Source of the DNA: Bowmanella denitrificans
GTDB lineage: Bacteria; Pseudomonadota; Gammaproteobacteria; Enterobacterales; Alteromonadaceae
DNA: 64,000 nt
Assembly: GCF_039522935.1 (NCBI RefSeq)
Contig: NZ_BAAAEI010000008.1
Location: 62,001-126,000, forward strand
Reading direction: 5' to 3'
The position numbers and the translations under genes are program-made. The notes under the pieces were generated by a model, which ran no database searches, was not told the origin of the DNA, and worked only from the letters and a program-made list of their open reading frames with translations. Below are positions 17,200 to 25,628 of this stretch, one piece after another; position 1 is the stretch's first letter, and every line of letters starts with the position of its first letter.

Positions 17200-17925
17200 A
17201 TGCCAACACTTAAGGCCTCGCATCTGGCGAAAAGCTACAAAAATCGCCAGGTGGTGCGTGACGTGAGCCTGCAAGTCAGTACCGGACAGATTGTGGGTTT
17301 GCTCGGCCCCAATGGCGCAGGAAAAACCACTTCCTTCTATATGATTGTTGGCCTGGTTCCCATGGACAAAGGCCAGATATTTATTGATGACCAGGAACTC
17401 AGCCACCAACCAATGCATGTGCGGGCCAGACTGGGCATTGGCTATCTGCCCCAGGAGTCATCCATCTTCCGGAAACTAAGCGTTTATCAAAATCTGATGG
17501 CGATTCTGGAAACCCGCAAGGATCTCAACCAGGAGCAACGGGAGCAGGAGGCGGATGCATTGTTGGATGAATTTAACATCAACCATATCCGTCATAGCAC
17601 CGGCATGAGTCTGTCCGGAGGAGAAAGACGCCGGGTGGAAATCGCCCGGGCCTTGTCAGCCAACCCCAGATTTATATTGCTGGATGAGCCCTTTGCCGGT
17701 GTCGATCCCATTTCGGTCAGCGATATAAAAAAGATTATCCATCATCTGAAAGACAGAGGCATCGGCGTTCTGATTACCGACCATAATGTCCGTGAAACCC
17801 TGGATGTATGTGAAAAAGCTTATATTGTCAGTCATGGTGAATTAATTGCGGAAGGCTCAGCCGAACAGGTACTTAACGACAAGCAGGTCAGAGATGTATA
17901 CCTGGGTGAGCAATTCAAGCTATAG
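17200..17925 (+). CDS. lptB: LptB, ATPase of the LPS export complex
   Basis: A 241-residue ABC ATPase that drives LptBFGC extraction of LPS from the inner membrane. It has Walker A GPNGAGKTT (about 36-44), signature LSGGERRRVE, Walker B FILLDEPFAGVDP and switch His in LITDHNVRETLD. The start follows CAGGAGAAG. It precedes rpoN by about 80 bp, which is the usual order. Confidence 0.96.
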   Translation: MPTLKASHLAKSYKNRQVVRDVSLQVSTGQIVGLLGPNGAGKTTSFYMIVGLVPMDKGQIFIDDQELSHQPMHVRARLGIGYLPQESSIFRKLSVYQNLMAILETRKDLNQEQREQEADALLDEFNINHIRHSTGMSLSGGERRRVEIARALSANPRFILLDEPFAGVDPISVSDIKKIIHHLKDRGIGVLITDHNVRETLDVCEKAYIVSHGELIAEGSAEQVLNDKQVRDVYLGEQFKL

Positions 17926-18004
17926 TTAAGCCAAACAGGCATTGAACTTGCCATGAACGACCATATCAATACCCTGAAGGCCATTGGAAGATAATAAGAA
18001 GTAG

Positions 18005-19483
18005 ATGAAGCCCGCATTACAGCTAAAATTCAGCCAGCAGCTCACCATGACGCCGCAACTGCAACAGGCCATTCGTCTGTTGCAACTGTCGACCCTGGAT
18101 CTGCAACAGGAAATCCAGGAAGCCCTGGAATCCAACCCTTTGTTGGAAGCGGATGACGGCCAGGATTTTTCCACCGGCGACGATCAGGACCTCAACAATG
18201 TCAGCAACGACAGTGCTTCTGCCAATAGCGAAGACAACGACCGCATGGAAACCGGCGAAGCGCTGGAAAAACAGGAATTACCAGACGACTTACCGGTAGA
18301 TACTACCTGGGATGAGTATTACAGCGCTTCTTCAGGCCCCTCCTCCTCAGCCGCCAGCTCAGATGAGGACAATATTTACCAGGGTGAAACATCCGACAGC
18401 ATTCAGGATCACTTGCTGTGGCAAATGCGTCTGACCCCTTTCAGTGAAACTGACACCGCTATTGCTATCGCTATTATCGATAGCATTGATGAGTCAGGTT
18501 ATCTTACGGTCAGCACCGAAGACATTCTGCAGAGTCTGGATATCGAAGACGAAGAAGTGGAACTGGATGAGGTGGAATGCGTGTTAAAACGTATCCAGAT
18601 GTTTGATCCTGTGGGGGTAGGCTCGCGTTCAGTGCAAGAATGCCTATTGGTGCAACTTCGTCAGTTTGGCGCTGAAACCCCCTGGCTGGAAGAAGCCAAG
18701 GCGTTGATTCTGGAGCATAGCGAACTGCTGGCCAGCAAAGACTACCGTACCCTGATGCGCAAGGCACGTTTGAAAGAAGACGAACTGCGTGAAGCACTGC
18801 GGTTACTGCAAACCCTGAATCCCAGGCCAGGCAGCGCCATCGTCACCAGTGAACCAGAGTACGTTATTCCAGACGTGTCAGTGACTAAGAAAAATGGCCG
18901 CTGGGTGGTAGAACTAAACCCTGATAGCCTGCCCAAGTTGAGTATCAATCAGCAGTATGCGGCCATGAGCCGCAATGCCAGAAATTCCAGCGACAGCCAG
19001 TTTATCCGCTCTCATATGCAGGAAGCCAAATGGTTTATCAAGAGTCTGGAAAGCCGGAATGAAACGCTACTTAAAGTGGCTAATTGCATAGTACAGCAGC
19101 AACAGGGATTTTTTGAATATGGCCCTGAGGCCATGAAACCAATGGTGCTGAATGATGTCGCAGAAATGGTGGATATGCATGAATCCACTATTTCCCGGGT
19201 TACGACCCAGAAGTATATGCATACACCACGTGGCATTTTTGAGCTGAAATACTTCTTCTCCAGCCATGTGGCAACGGAAAGTGGTGGCGAGTGCTCGTCT
19301 ACTGCTATCCGCGCTCTGATTAAAAAACTGGTGGCGGCAGAAAAACCCGCCAAACCGCTGAGTGACAGCAAGATTGCGCAGTTGTTGGCCGAGCAAGGCA
19401 TTATGGTTGCCCGGCGGACAATCGCCAAATACCGGGAATCCTTATCGATTCCCCCATCCAACCAACGCAAGAGTCTGCTTTAA
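18005..19483 (+). CDS. rpoN: RNA polymerase sigma-54 factor
   Basis: Sigma-54 of 492 residues, required for enhancer-dependent promoters (nitrogen, flagella and others). Region I is the Gln/Leu-rich N-terminus (LKFSQQLTMTPQLQQAIRLLQLS), followed by an acidic, low-complexity linker at about 55-125 that is rich in Asp, Glu and Ser. The core-binding and helix-turn-helix domains come next (VAEMVDMHESTISRVTTQKY). The RpoN box ARRTIAKYRE is near the C-terminus. It is followed by hpf, ptsN, rapZ and ptsO. Confidence 0.97.
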   Translation: MKPALQLKFSQQLTMTPQLQQAIRLLQLSTLDLQQEIQEALESNPLLEADDGQDFSTGDDQDLNNVSNDSASANSEDNDRMETGEALEKQELPDDLPVDTTWDEYYSASSGPSSSAASSDEDNIYQGETSDSIQDHLLWQMRLTPFSETDTAIAIAIIDSIDESGYLTVSTEDILQSLDIEDEEVELDEVECVLKRIQMFDPVGVGSRSVQECLLVQLRQFGAETPWLEEAKALILEHSELLASKDYRTLMRKARLKEDELREALRLLQTLNPRPGSAIVTSEPEYVIPDVSVTKKNGRWVVELNPDSLPKLSINQQYAAMSRNARNSSDSQFIRSHMQEAKWFIKSLESRNETLLKVANCIVQQQQGFFEYGPEAMKPMVLNDVAEMVDMHESTISRVTTQKYMHTPRGIFELKYFFSSHVATESGGECSSTAIRALIKKLVAAEKPAKPLSDSKIAQLLAEQGIMVARRTIAKYRESLSIPPSNQRKSLL

Positions 19484-19510
19484 GACTTACCAACAAAAGG
19501 AAGAGGCATT

Positions 19511-19798
19511 ATGCAAATCAACCTTACTGGTCATCACGTTGAAATCACCGATTCTCTTCGCGCCTATGTTGACAGCAAATTTACCAAGTTGGAGCGACAT
19601 TTCGATCATATTAACAATGTCCATGTTATCCTGAATGTGGAGAAACTTAATCAGAAGGCGGAAGCCACTCTGCACCTCAATGGTGCCGAGGTTTTTGCCA
19701 CCTCCGAGCATACCGATATGTATGCCGCCATTGACAGCCTTATAGATAAGCTTGATCGCCAGGTGCTCAAGCATAAGGAAAAAATAAAACGCCATTAG
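19511..19798 (+). CDS. hpf: Ribosome hibernation promoting factor (short HPF)
   Basis: A 95-residue short-form HPF/YfiA-family protein that binds the 30S decoding centre and helps form 100S dimers in stationary phase. It begins MQINLTGHHVEITDSLRAYV and shows the conserved KLERHFDHINNVHVILNVEK and EVFATSEHTDMYAAIDSLIDKLDRQ. Without a C-terminal dimerisation extension it is the gammaproteobacterial short type. The ribosome site GGAAGAGG is good. A 12-bp perfect hairpin lies just after its stop. Confidence 0.95.
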   Translation: MQINLTGHHVEITDSLRAYVDSKFTKLERHFDHINNVHVILNVEKLNQKAEATLHLNGAEVFATSEHTDMYAAIDSLIDKLDRQVLKHKEKIKRH

Positions 19799-19809
19799 GC
19801 TCAAACAAA

Positions 19810-19838
19810 GCCATAAACAGGCCCCGCCTGTTTATGGC
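19810..19838. other. Perfect 12-bp hairpin between hpf and ptsN
   Basis: GCCATAAACAGG (19810-19821) pairs with CCTGTTTATGGC (19827-19838) across a 5-nt loop. No U-tract follows on either strand, so it is not a standard terminator. It lies 12 nt after hpf and 18 nt before ptsN, and it could be an RNase processing or mRNA-stability element. No good Shine-Dalgarno was seen for ptsN. Confidence 0.7.
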
Positions 19839-19856
19839 CACAACACAAAACTCAGC

Positions 19857-20300
19857 ATGGAAATCAAAGACATCCTCTCCCTTGATTGCACTTCCTGTGC
19901 CATTCAGGGGACCAGTAAAAAACGCATTCTGGAATCTATCAGTGATATCGCGGCCAGGCATCTGCCAGAAATTGGTCAGGATGCGATCCTCACCAGTCTG
20001 CTGAACCGTGAAAAAATGGGTAGTACCGGCATTGGTTGTGGCATTGCCATTCCCCATGGCCGTTTGGCCGGACTGGAGAAAGTCACGGCAATATTGTTAA
20101 CCAGCCAGCCAGCCGTCGCGTTTGAAGCCATTGATAATCAGCCTGTGGACATCTTCTTCGCTATTCTTGTACCAGAAGATCAGGCACAGGGACATCTGCA
20201 AACCCTGGCCACTATAGCAGCCAAACTGAATGACAAGGAAACGGTGAAAAAGCTACGTCATGCCCAATCAGATCAGGAACTATTTGAGGCCATAGTGTGA
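19857..20300 (+). CDS. ptsN: Nitrogen PTS enzyme IIA (EIIA-Ntr)
   Basis: A 147-residue phosphocarrier of the regulatory nitrogen PTS; in enterobacteria it controls potassium transport and sigma-54-related functions. The phospho-accepting His67 is in GCGIAIPHGRL. The EIIA fold signatures ILTSLLNREKMGSTGIG and VDIFFAILVPEDQAQGHLQTLA are clear. Its stop overlaps the rapZ start (GTGA). Confidence 0.95.
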   Translation: MEIKDILSLDCTSCAIQGTSKKRILESISDIAARHLPEIGQDAILTSLLNREKMGSTGIGCGIAIPHGRLAGLEKVTAILLTSQPAVAFEAIDNQPVDIFFAILVPEDQAQGHLQTLATIAAKLNDKETVKKLRHAQSDQELFEAIV

Positions 20301-21145
20301 AACTCATTATTATCAGCGGGCGCTCCGGCTCGGGTAAGTCTATTGTCTTAAGGGCATTGGAAGATCTGGGTTATTACTGTGTGGACAATATTCCGGTTAA
20401 TTTGCTACCGACTCTGACCCACACGGTTGTCGATGAGTATGATCAGGTTGCCGTCAGCATTGATGTGCGTAACCTACCCAAAGACCCTGAAGAGTTGGTA
20501 GAAATTCTTGACTACCTGCCCTCTAACTGGGAACTGACCATACTTTATCTGGATGCCAGTGACGACGTGCTAATCAAACGTTTCAGCGAAACCCGTCGTC
20601 TGCACCCGTTATCCAAACACAGTAAGTCGCTGACCGACGCTATTCAGTCAGAAGCCTTATTGCTTGCCCCGATTATCGAGCGGGCCGACTTATACATCGA
20701 CACCGGTGAGTTATCGGTGCATCAGTTGGCCGAACTGGTGCGTGAACGCATCCTGGGAAAAAAGAGCTCACGCCTGGTATTGGTTTTCGAATCATTTGGT
20801 TTTAAACATGGCATTCCCAAGGATGCCGACTACGTATTCGATGCGCGATTTTTGCCTAACCCGCACTGGGAGCCTGAGCTGAAGAGCCTGACCGGTCTGG
20901 ATCCGCAAGTGGAAGCATTTTTAGGCTCCCAGGCCATTGTTACCAAGTTTATCTGGCAAATACAGAACCTGATATCAACCTGGTTACCTCATCTGGAGCG
21001 CAATAACCGCAGCTATGTCACCATAGCCATTGGTTGTACTGGTGGTCAGCATCGCTCCGTTTACGTGGCAGAAAGCCTGGCGCGCACATTCAAGGCGGTA
21101 CATCCGGATGTACAAATAAGGCACAGGGAGTTGTCACGAAAATGA
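20297..21145 (+). CDS. rapZ: RNase adapter protein RapZ
   Basis: A 282-residue P-loop protein that in E. coli binds GlmZ and recruits RNase E, coupling glucosamine-6-phosphate level to GlmS synthesis. Walker A is GRSGSGKS (residues 8-15), followed by YYCVDNIPVNLLP. The C-terminal RNA-binding half contains VFESFGFKHGIP, DARFLPNPHW and AIGCTGGQHRSVYVAE. It starts with GTG, overlapping ptsN, and ends in an ATGA overlap with ptsO. No GlmY/GlmZ-like RNA was identified in this window. Confidence 0.96.
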   Translation: MKLIIISGRSGSGKSIVLRALEDLGYYCVDNIPVNLLPTLTHTVVDEYDQVAVSIDVRNLPKDPEELVEILDYLPSNWELTILYLDASDDVLIKRFSETRRLHPLSKHSKSLTDAIQSEALLLAPIIERADLYIDTGELSVHQLAELVRERILGKKSSRLVLVFESFGFKHGIPKDADYVFDARFLPNPHWEPELKSLTGLDPQVEAFLGSQAIVTKFIWQIQNLISTWLPHLERNNRSYVTIAIGCTGGQHRSVYVAESLARTFKAVHPDVQIRHRELSRK

Positions 21146-21414
21146 GACTGGAAAAGGTCCTGTTAATCCAGAACAAATTGGGATTACATGCCAGAGCAGC
21201 CACCCAATTAGCGAAACTGGCCAATCAATTCGATGCCCAGGTAACGCTGGTACAGGGCGACAAGTCAGCTTCAGCCACCAGTGTATTAGGTTTGATGATG
21301 CTGGAAAGCAGCATGGGCAAGGAAGTACTGGTGATCAGCGAAGGGCAGGATGCCAAAGCCGCACTGCTGGCAGTGGAACAATTAATTCAACAGAAATTTA
21401 ATGAGGCAGAGTAA
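21142..21414 (+). CDS. ptsO: Nitrogen PTS phosphocarrier NPr
   Basis: A 90-residue HPr-like protein of the nitrogen PTS that passes phosphate from EI-Ntr to EIIA-Ntr (ptsN, two genes upstream). The active His16 is in NKLGLHARAATQLAKLA. A regulatory-serine-like region, GLMMLESSMGKEV, follows. The start is the ATG of the rapZ ATGA overlap; longer in-frame starts lie inside rapZ. It ends the lptC-ptsO block. Confidence 0.94.
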   Translation: MRLEKVLLIQNKLGLHARAATQLAKLANQFDAQVTLVQGDKSASATSVLGLMMLESSMGKEVLVISEGQDAKAALLAVEQLIQQKFNEAE

Positions 21415-21482
21415 ATTTCAGTAACCTCTGGTATTTAATACTGTACTAAGCAAATCACCTTCGCAGTTTGTCATTAGCCTAT

Positions 21483-22220
21483 CTAGACGGTCTTACTGGA
21501 GTAGCGCACCGCCTGATTAATTTGCCCCATCTCTGCTTCAGTTAAATTTCGCCACTGGCCAGGCTTAAGATTGCCCAGTTGCACCTGCATAATACGCTCA
21601 CGTTTGAGACGCACCACCTGATAACCAAGAAACTCACACATGCGGCGAATTTGTCTGTTCAGTCCTTGTGTCAGAATAATCCGAAAAGAAAAGCGCCCGG
21701 TTGCTTTTACCTGACAAGGTTTGGTTATGGTGCCCAGAATAGGTACCCCCTGGCTCATCTGACGCACAAAACGTTCACTCACCGGCTGATTGACAGTCAC
21801 CAGATATTCTTTTTCATGCTCATTACCGGCGCGCAGGATCTTGTTAACGATATCCCCGTCTGTGGTCAGAAAGATCAGTCCCTCTGAATCTTTATCCAGC
21901 CGCCCGATAGGAAAAATACGCTGGCGATGGCCGATGGCATCAACAATATTGCCCTGCACATCGCGCTCTGTGGTACAGATAATGCCAACCGGCTTGTTAT
22001 AGGCAATATAGACACGATCAGATTTGTCTTCGGCACTGGCACCAACCGGCTTGCCATCCACACTGACCTGATCGCCGGGCATCACCTTAGTACCAAGCTC
22101 TGGCACTTTGCCGTTAATGCTAACCCGTTTTTGTTCAATCAGCTTGTCTGCTTCGCGACGGGAACAGTAGCCTGAATCGCTGATAAATTTATTAAGCCTG
22201 ATGGCGCCGTTTTCGCTCAT
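21483..22220 (-). CDS. rluF: 23S rRNA pseudouridine(2604) synthase RluF
   Basis: A 245-residue RsuA-family pseudouridine synthase. It has an S4 RNA-binding domain (RLNKFISDSGYCSRREADKLI, near residues 8-28) and the catalytic motif IGRLDKDSEGLIFLT with the active-site Asp. QGLNRQIRRMCEFLGY follows. Similarity across the protein to E. coli RluF, including NKILRAGNEHEKEYLVTV, makes RluF more likely than RluB or RluE. The C-terminal extension of E. coli RluF is absent. ATG 22220 follows a strong GGAGG. Confidence 0.9.
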   Translation of the reverse strand: MSENGAIRLNKFISDSGYCSRREADKLIEQKRVSINGKVPELGTKVMPGDQVSVDGKPVGASAEDKSDRVYIAYNKPVGIICTTERDVQGNIVDAIGHRQRIFPIGRLDKDSEGLIFLTTDGDIVNKILRAGNEHEKEYLVTVNQPVSERFVRQMSQGVPILGTITKPCQVKATGRFSFRIILTQGLNRQIRRMCEFLGYQVVRLKRERIMQVQLGNLKPGQWRNLTEAEMGQINQAVRYSSKTV

Positions 22221-22298
22221 ATATCCTCCAGCGCCTTTGCGCCGGGGAATTTTAATCCATGCAGCGGTGCAGATCACGGTAAAACTGGTTTATGCCGA

Positions 22299-22326
22299 TG
22301 CCTTTGCGTATTTCTCAGCAAAGGCA
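22299..22326 (-). terminator. Hairpin after the DUF1272 gene, terminator-like
   Basis: TGCCTTTGC (22299-22307) pairs with GCAAAGGCA (22318-22326) across a 10-nt loop. It begins 13 nt beyond the DUF1272 stop on the minus strand. No U-tract follows, so it may be a Rho-dependent end or stability hairpin. Confidence 0.4.
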
Positions 22327-22339
22327 GACTGGTTGCGCC

Positions 22340-22648
22340 TTAACGTTGGGATGGACGGATAGCTTTGAGTGACTGACTGAAGGTCTGCATATCTTCAGGG
22401 CTGTAACGGCTGTGTACGGCTTTGTTTGAGGCCGGTTGATGCAACAGGCTGACTCCGGGTCGGTATGCTTGCTTTGGCCGAATGGGGCGCGCAGTAAAAC
22501 CCCCGCCGCAATTAGGACAGACATTTTGCAGAATATGTTCCACACAGTGCTGACAGAAGGTGCACTCATAGCTGCATATCCAGGCCTGCTCTGAATCGGG
22601 CGGCAGCGGGCAATTGCAGCACTCACAGTTGGGTCGCAGCTCCAGCAT
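22340..22648 (-). CDS. DUF1272 domain protein, zinc-binding-like
   Basis: A 102-residue protein whose N-terminal half matches DUF1272 (Pfam PF06906). It begins MLELRPNCECCNCPLPPDS and has eight or more cysteines in paired CxxC-like spacing (CECCNC, CSYECTFCQHC, CPNCGG), most likely binding zinc. The C-terminal half (after about residue 62) is basic and low in predicted order. The start overlaps the cupin stop by one base, so the two are coupled. The family's function is unknown. Confidence 0.83.
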   Translation of the reverse strand: MLELRPNCECCNCPLPPDSEQAWICSYECTFCQHCVEHILQNVCPNCGGGFTARPIRPKQAYRPGVSLLHQPASNKAVHSRYSPEDMQTFSQSLKAIRPSQR

Positions 22649-22959
22649 CAGATACTGCCCTGTTTTTCCACCACCAGAATGCGCGCTGGTCCCACAGGAA
22701 AGGCGCAATGGGCGGTGCCGACACCAGCATAGAAAATATCACCACAACCAAGCAGTGCCTTATGCTCCTTGCCTTTATCCCGATAACGCATCTCCACTTC
22801 GCCATCCAGCACCACAAAGACCTCATCGCCATCATTGACATGCCAGTGATAGGGTTGATCCGTCCAGTGCAATCGGGTGCTTATCCCCTGCATACAGGCA
22901 ATGTCTTTGGCCCCCCATGGGCGCTCGGCGGTAAACTCTCTAGCCCGAATCACTTGCAT
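22648..22959 (-). CDS. Cupin-fold protein
   Basis: A single-domain cupin of 103 residues. The first cupin motif appears as HWHVNDGDEVFVVLDGEVEMRY and the second as GDIFYAGVGTAHCAF, giving His/His/Glu and His candidates for a metal site. The substrate is not evident. The start has a clean AGGAG and lies 3 nt after the metallophosphoesterase gene. The stop overlaps the DUF1272 start, so it is the middle of a three-gene operon. Confidence 0.8.
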   Translation of the reverse strand: MQVIRAREFTAERPWGAKDIACMQGISTRLHWTDQPYHWHVNDGDEVFVVLDGEVEMRYRDKGKEHKALLGCGDIFYAGVGTAHCAFPVGPARILVVEKQGSI

Positions 22960-22962
22960 CTT

Positions 22963-23922
22963 CTACTCCTCGGTACAGGAAGGTGGTGTTAATTCCTGAG
23001 TCAGAGCCGTTACTTTAAAAGGCTGCTCAGGGTCTTCTGTGACTTTCACCGTCAACGCGTCGATAAGGTTGTAATCCCCGGCACCGTTTAATCGCCACAA
23101 ATTCACAGTATCAGGGCCTCCAAAGTGTTTATCCAAACACATGGGCTCCGTATCACCATGTGCGAACAACACTGGTTTACCAAAGGCTTTTGCCACGTCG
23201 CGTAATTGACGGCGATATTGCAGGTAAGGATCACATTGATGGGTGCTGTCAGCGCGACAAACAGGCTTGCCTTCCCCCACAGTGATATCGGCATGGGTGG
23301 CAATCACCATGGCTTTGGCTTGCTTGAGCTTGGCAAAAGCCAGGGCCTGCTCAAGCCAGATTTGATTTGCCTGGTCACGCATTTCTACCTGCTGTAGCGC
23401 AAAGTCAGCATCATCCAGATATATCTGTGCGCGGCCATTGACCGTTCCCAATATATGCAGGGTAACAAAAACCGTCTCTTCCACCAGCCAGCGGGCATTC
23501 TCAGGGTATTCCTCCTGCCGGCTTAATTGCCATTCGGCCAGCCCTGACGGGGCGGGATGGTAAAAAATCTCGCGTAACTGGTTCAGCACCTGGTACTCGC
23601 TGACGGGATGGGGATTACTGGGCCTGTCGCAATCGGTCCAATCATTATCCCCTGGCGTCACAAAAACCCGGTCCGGCTTTAAGGCATATAAATCATCGCG
23701 AATCGCCGTCAATCCTGCCTGGCTACAAGGTGCCTTACTCCCCTGCATATCCCCGCCGTGAATAACAAAAGCAGCATCCGAGGCCATAATGGCCGGCCGG
23801 ATCAGCTTCTTATACACATATTCCTGTGTGTCTGTGTAAGGTAGGTCCTGCAGCAGAATAAAACTGGGTCCTGCCAGTGTATGCGCGCTGAACAAAGCGA
23901 TTGCCAGAATCAGATTACGCAA
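22963..23922 (-). CDS. Secreted metallophosphoesterase-like protein
   Basis: A protein of 319 residues with a signal peptide (MRNLILAIALFSAHTLA). It has calcineurin-like phosphoesterase motifs: VIHGGDMQGS, VTPGDNDWTDC (the GDND block), IATHAD and LFAHGDTEP, which supply the metal-binding Asp, Asn and His residues. The usual first DxH is replaced by FILLQDLPYTD, so the metal site may be atypical. A TTG start at 23922 is preferred because GGAGA lies upstream and it yields a clean signal peptide; the frame is open to 23982. The substrate is unknown. Confidence 0.72.
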   Translation of the reverse strand: MRNLILAIALFSAHTLAGPSFILLQDLPYTDTQEYVYKKLIRPAIMASDAAFVIHGGDMQGSKAPCSQAGLTAIRDDLYALKPDRVFVTPGDNDWTDCDRPSNPHPVSEYQVLNQLREIFYHPAPSGLAEWQLSRQEEYPENARWLVEETVFVTLHILGTVNGRAQIYLDDADFALQQVEMRDQANQIWLEQALAFAKLKQAKAMVIATHADITVGEGKPVCRADSTHQCDPYLQYRRQLRDVAKAFGKPVLFAHGDTEPMCLDKHFGGPDTVNLWRLNGAGDYNLIDALTVKVTEDPEQPFKVTALTQELTPPSCTEE

Positions 23923-24018
23923 GGTGTGTCTCCATCTAAAAAAGGTCGAGTCTCCAACGCTTATGTGACGGAGGCAAGACAATGTGGCACTGCTAAGCTC
24001 AGATGCCTGGATAAAAGG

Positions 24019-24483
24019 TTAAACAGCCAACTCAAGCAAAGGCAACATTCGCCCTGCGATACTGGCCGAGGGTAACTCGCCTATCCGTTTAGCCCCCATC
24101 GCCAGATAGAACATTTCGGCGTGCGGATCACTCTGAATGATTAAGCTGGTTATATTGTGTTCCGCCATGTGTTGTTTCACCCAGTCCATCAGCGCCCGCC
24201 CTACCCCCTGCCCTATTGCTTGCGGCTCGACAAATAAGGCGTCCAATTGCCATTGCCCGGCATGGGTTTTATCAATCAGGGCATAGCCCAGCACAATATC
24301 TTTGCCTTCAGCAACCTGGCAGGCCCACTGCTCACTCAGTAATTGCTGGCAGGATAGCGTTAATTCATCGGCCACAGCGGCCATAAAATCTGCAGAATAG
24401 GCCCAATAGGCTTTAGAGCGCAGTGCTAAAACAGACAGCGACTGCGCCTCTTCGACTTTGGCGGCTCTGAGCACAAATGACAT
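24019..24483 (-). CDS. GNAT family N-acetyltransferase
   Basis: A 154-residue GNAT acetyltransferase. The acetyl-CoA binding segment is LDALFVEPQAIGQGVGRALMDWV, a Q/RxxGxG/A-type loop. An SDPHAEMFYLAMGAKRIGELPS segment near the C-terminus is typical of small GNAT enzymes. The ATG at 24483 overlaps the AEC transporter stop (TGATG), so it is the second gene of a two-gene unit. The substrate cannot be told. Confidence 0.85.
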   Translation of the reverse strand: MSFVLRAAKVEEAQSLSVLALRSKAYWAYSADFMAAVADELTLSCQQLLSEQWACQVAEGKDIVLGYALIDKTHAGQWQLDALFVEPQAIGQGVGRALMDWVKQHMAEHNITSLIIQSDPHAEMFYLAMGAKRIGELPSASIAGRMLPLLELAV

Positions 24484-25397
24484 CAGGATACCACCTGCTG
24501 CAACAGCCAATACCAGGACGGCAGAGTGATAAAGCTAAGCACCAAACCCAACCCCACCAACGCGGCCACCAATCTGGGGGCTAATGCGGCGCCTATGGCC
24601 AGCGCGCCAGCCGATACCATAGGTGGCATTGCCGCCTGAAATACACCGACCTGCAACAACAGACCATCAGGCTGCAACGGCAAGAGCAGGATCAGGGCAA
24701 TGGCGGGCATCAGCACTAATTTAACCATCAACGCAAATCCCAGCGGCAGGGCTTCTTTGCCATCCAGTTTGAGGCGAAACTGAAAGCCCACCGCCACCAT
24801 GATCACAGGCACCAGAGTAGCAGCCAGACTATCCAGCAGGCGCTGCATAAATTCAGGATAAGGCCAGTCTTTGAGCAGCAACGCCAGCAATAAGGCAATA
24901 AAGGAGGGAAACAGTAGCACCCGTCTGGCCATCTGACCGGCAGAAGGCGCGCTGGCCTGCGGGTTGTACCAGGCACAGAGCAGGGTGGCATAAGTGGCCA
25001 GGGCCAGAAACGAACCAAGCTGATCGTAAATAATCGCATAGGGCATAGCCTGCTCGCCAAAAAAGGCCTCGACCATGGGAAAGCCCAGAAAGGACGTATT
25101 CCCCAGCGGCAATACCACCAATAGCGCAGCGATTAAATGCCGGTCCCATTTCATTATCTTACCCACCAACAACACCAGTGTGGCCACTATTAACAAAATG
25201 ATCCAGGGCAGTACTGCCGGCATCCACAACTGGGCAGAAAACGTCATCAATGGGATTTTTTGCAACACCAGAGCAGGCAAGGCCACGTAAAGTACGTACT
25301 GGTTCAGCACCATACCTGTGTCGGCAGGAAACTGCGGCAGACGGCGAAGCTGACTGCCGATTAACAGGTAAATCAAGACCAGGGCAAAACTTTCCAT
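24483..25397 (-). CDS. AEC family transporter
   Basis: A 304-residue auxin-efflux-carrier-like permease with about ten hydrophobic segments. The early GSQLRRLPQFPADTGMVLNQYVLYVALPALVL and NTSFLGFPMVEAFFG are family signatures. The frame is open to 25592, but the extra 65 residues are not membrane-like at their start and lack a ribosome site. ATG 25397 (MESFALVLIYLLIG) or ATG 25406 gives the usual length of about 310. The substrate is probably a small organic acid or amino acid derivative, but this is an inference from the family. Confidence 0.85.
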   Translation of the reverse strand: MESFALVLIYLLIGSQLRRLPQFPADTGMVLNQYVLYVALPALVLQKIPLMTFSAQLWMPAVLPWIILLIVATLVLLVGKIMKWDRHLIAALLVVLPLGNTSFLGFPMVEAFFGEQAMPYAIIYDQLGSFLALATYATLLCAWYNPQASAPSAGQMARRVLLFPSFIALLLALLLKDWPYPEFMQRLLDSLAATLVPVIMVAVGFQFRLKLDGKEALPLGFALMVKLVLMPAIALILLLPLQPDGLLLQVGVFQAAMPPMVSAGALAIGAALAPRLVAALVGLGLVLSFITLPSWYWLLQQVVS

Positions 25398-25628
25398 GCA
25401 AAGCATATATATCAAGCCAACATGAGGCGACTCTAGCCCGCTTTTAGTGCTGAGGCCAACCGACTTTAGGCGAATAGCAAGAATGACCGCCAAAATGCCC
25501 TGTTTTTCAAAATAGTTAAATATTTGAAAATTAAGTATTAATTTGTAATCACGGGTTGTGCTTGGAAAGAACTGGCGATAATTTGGCGGCAATCACTCCC
25601 CCTTAGCACCATTACAGGAAGTAAGCTT

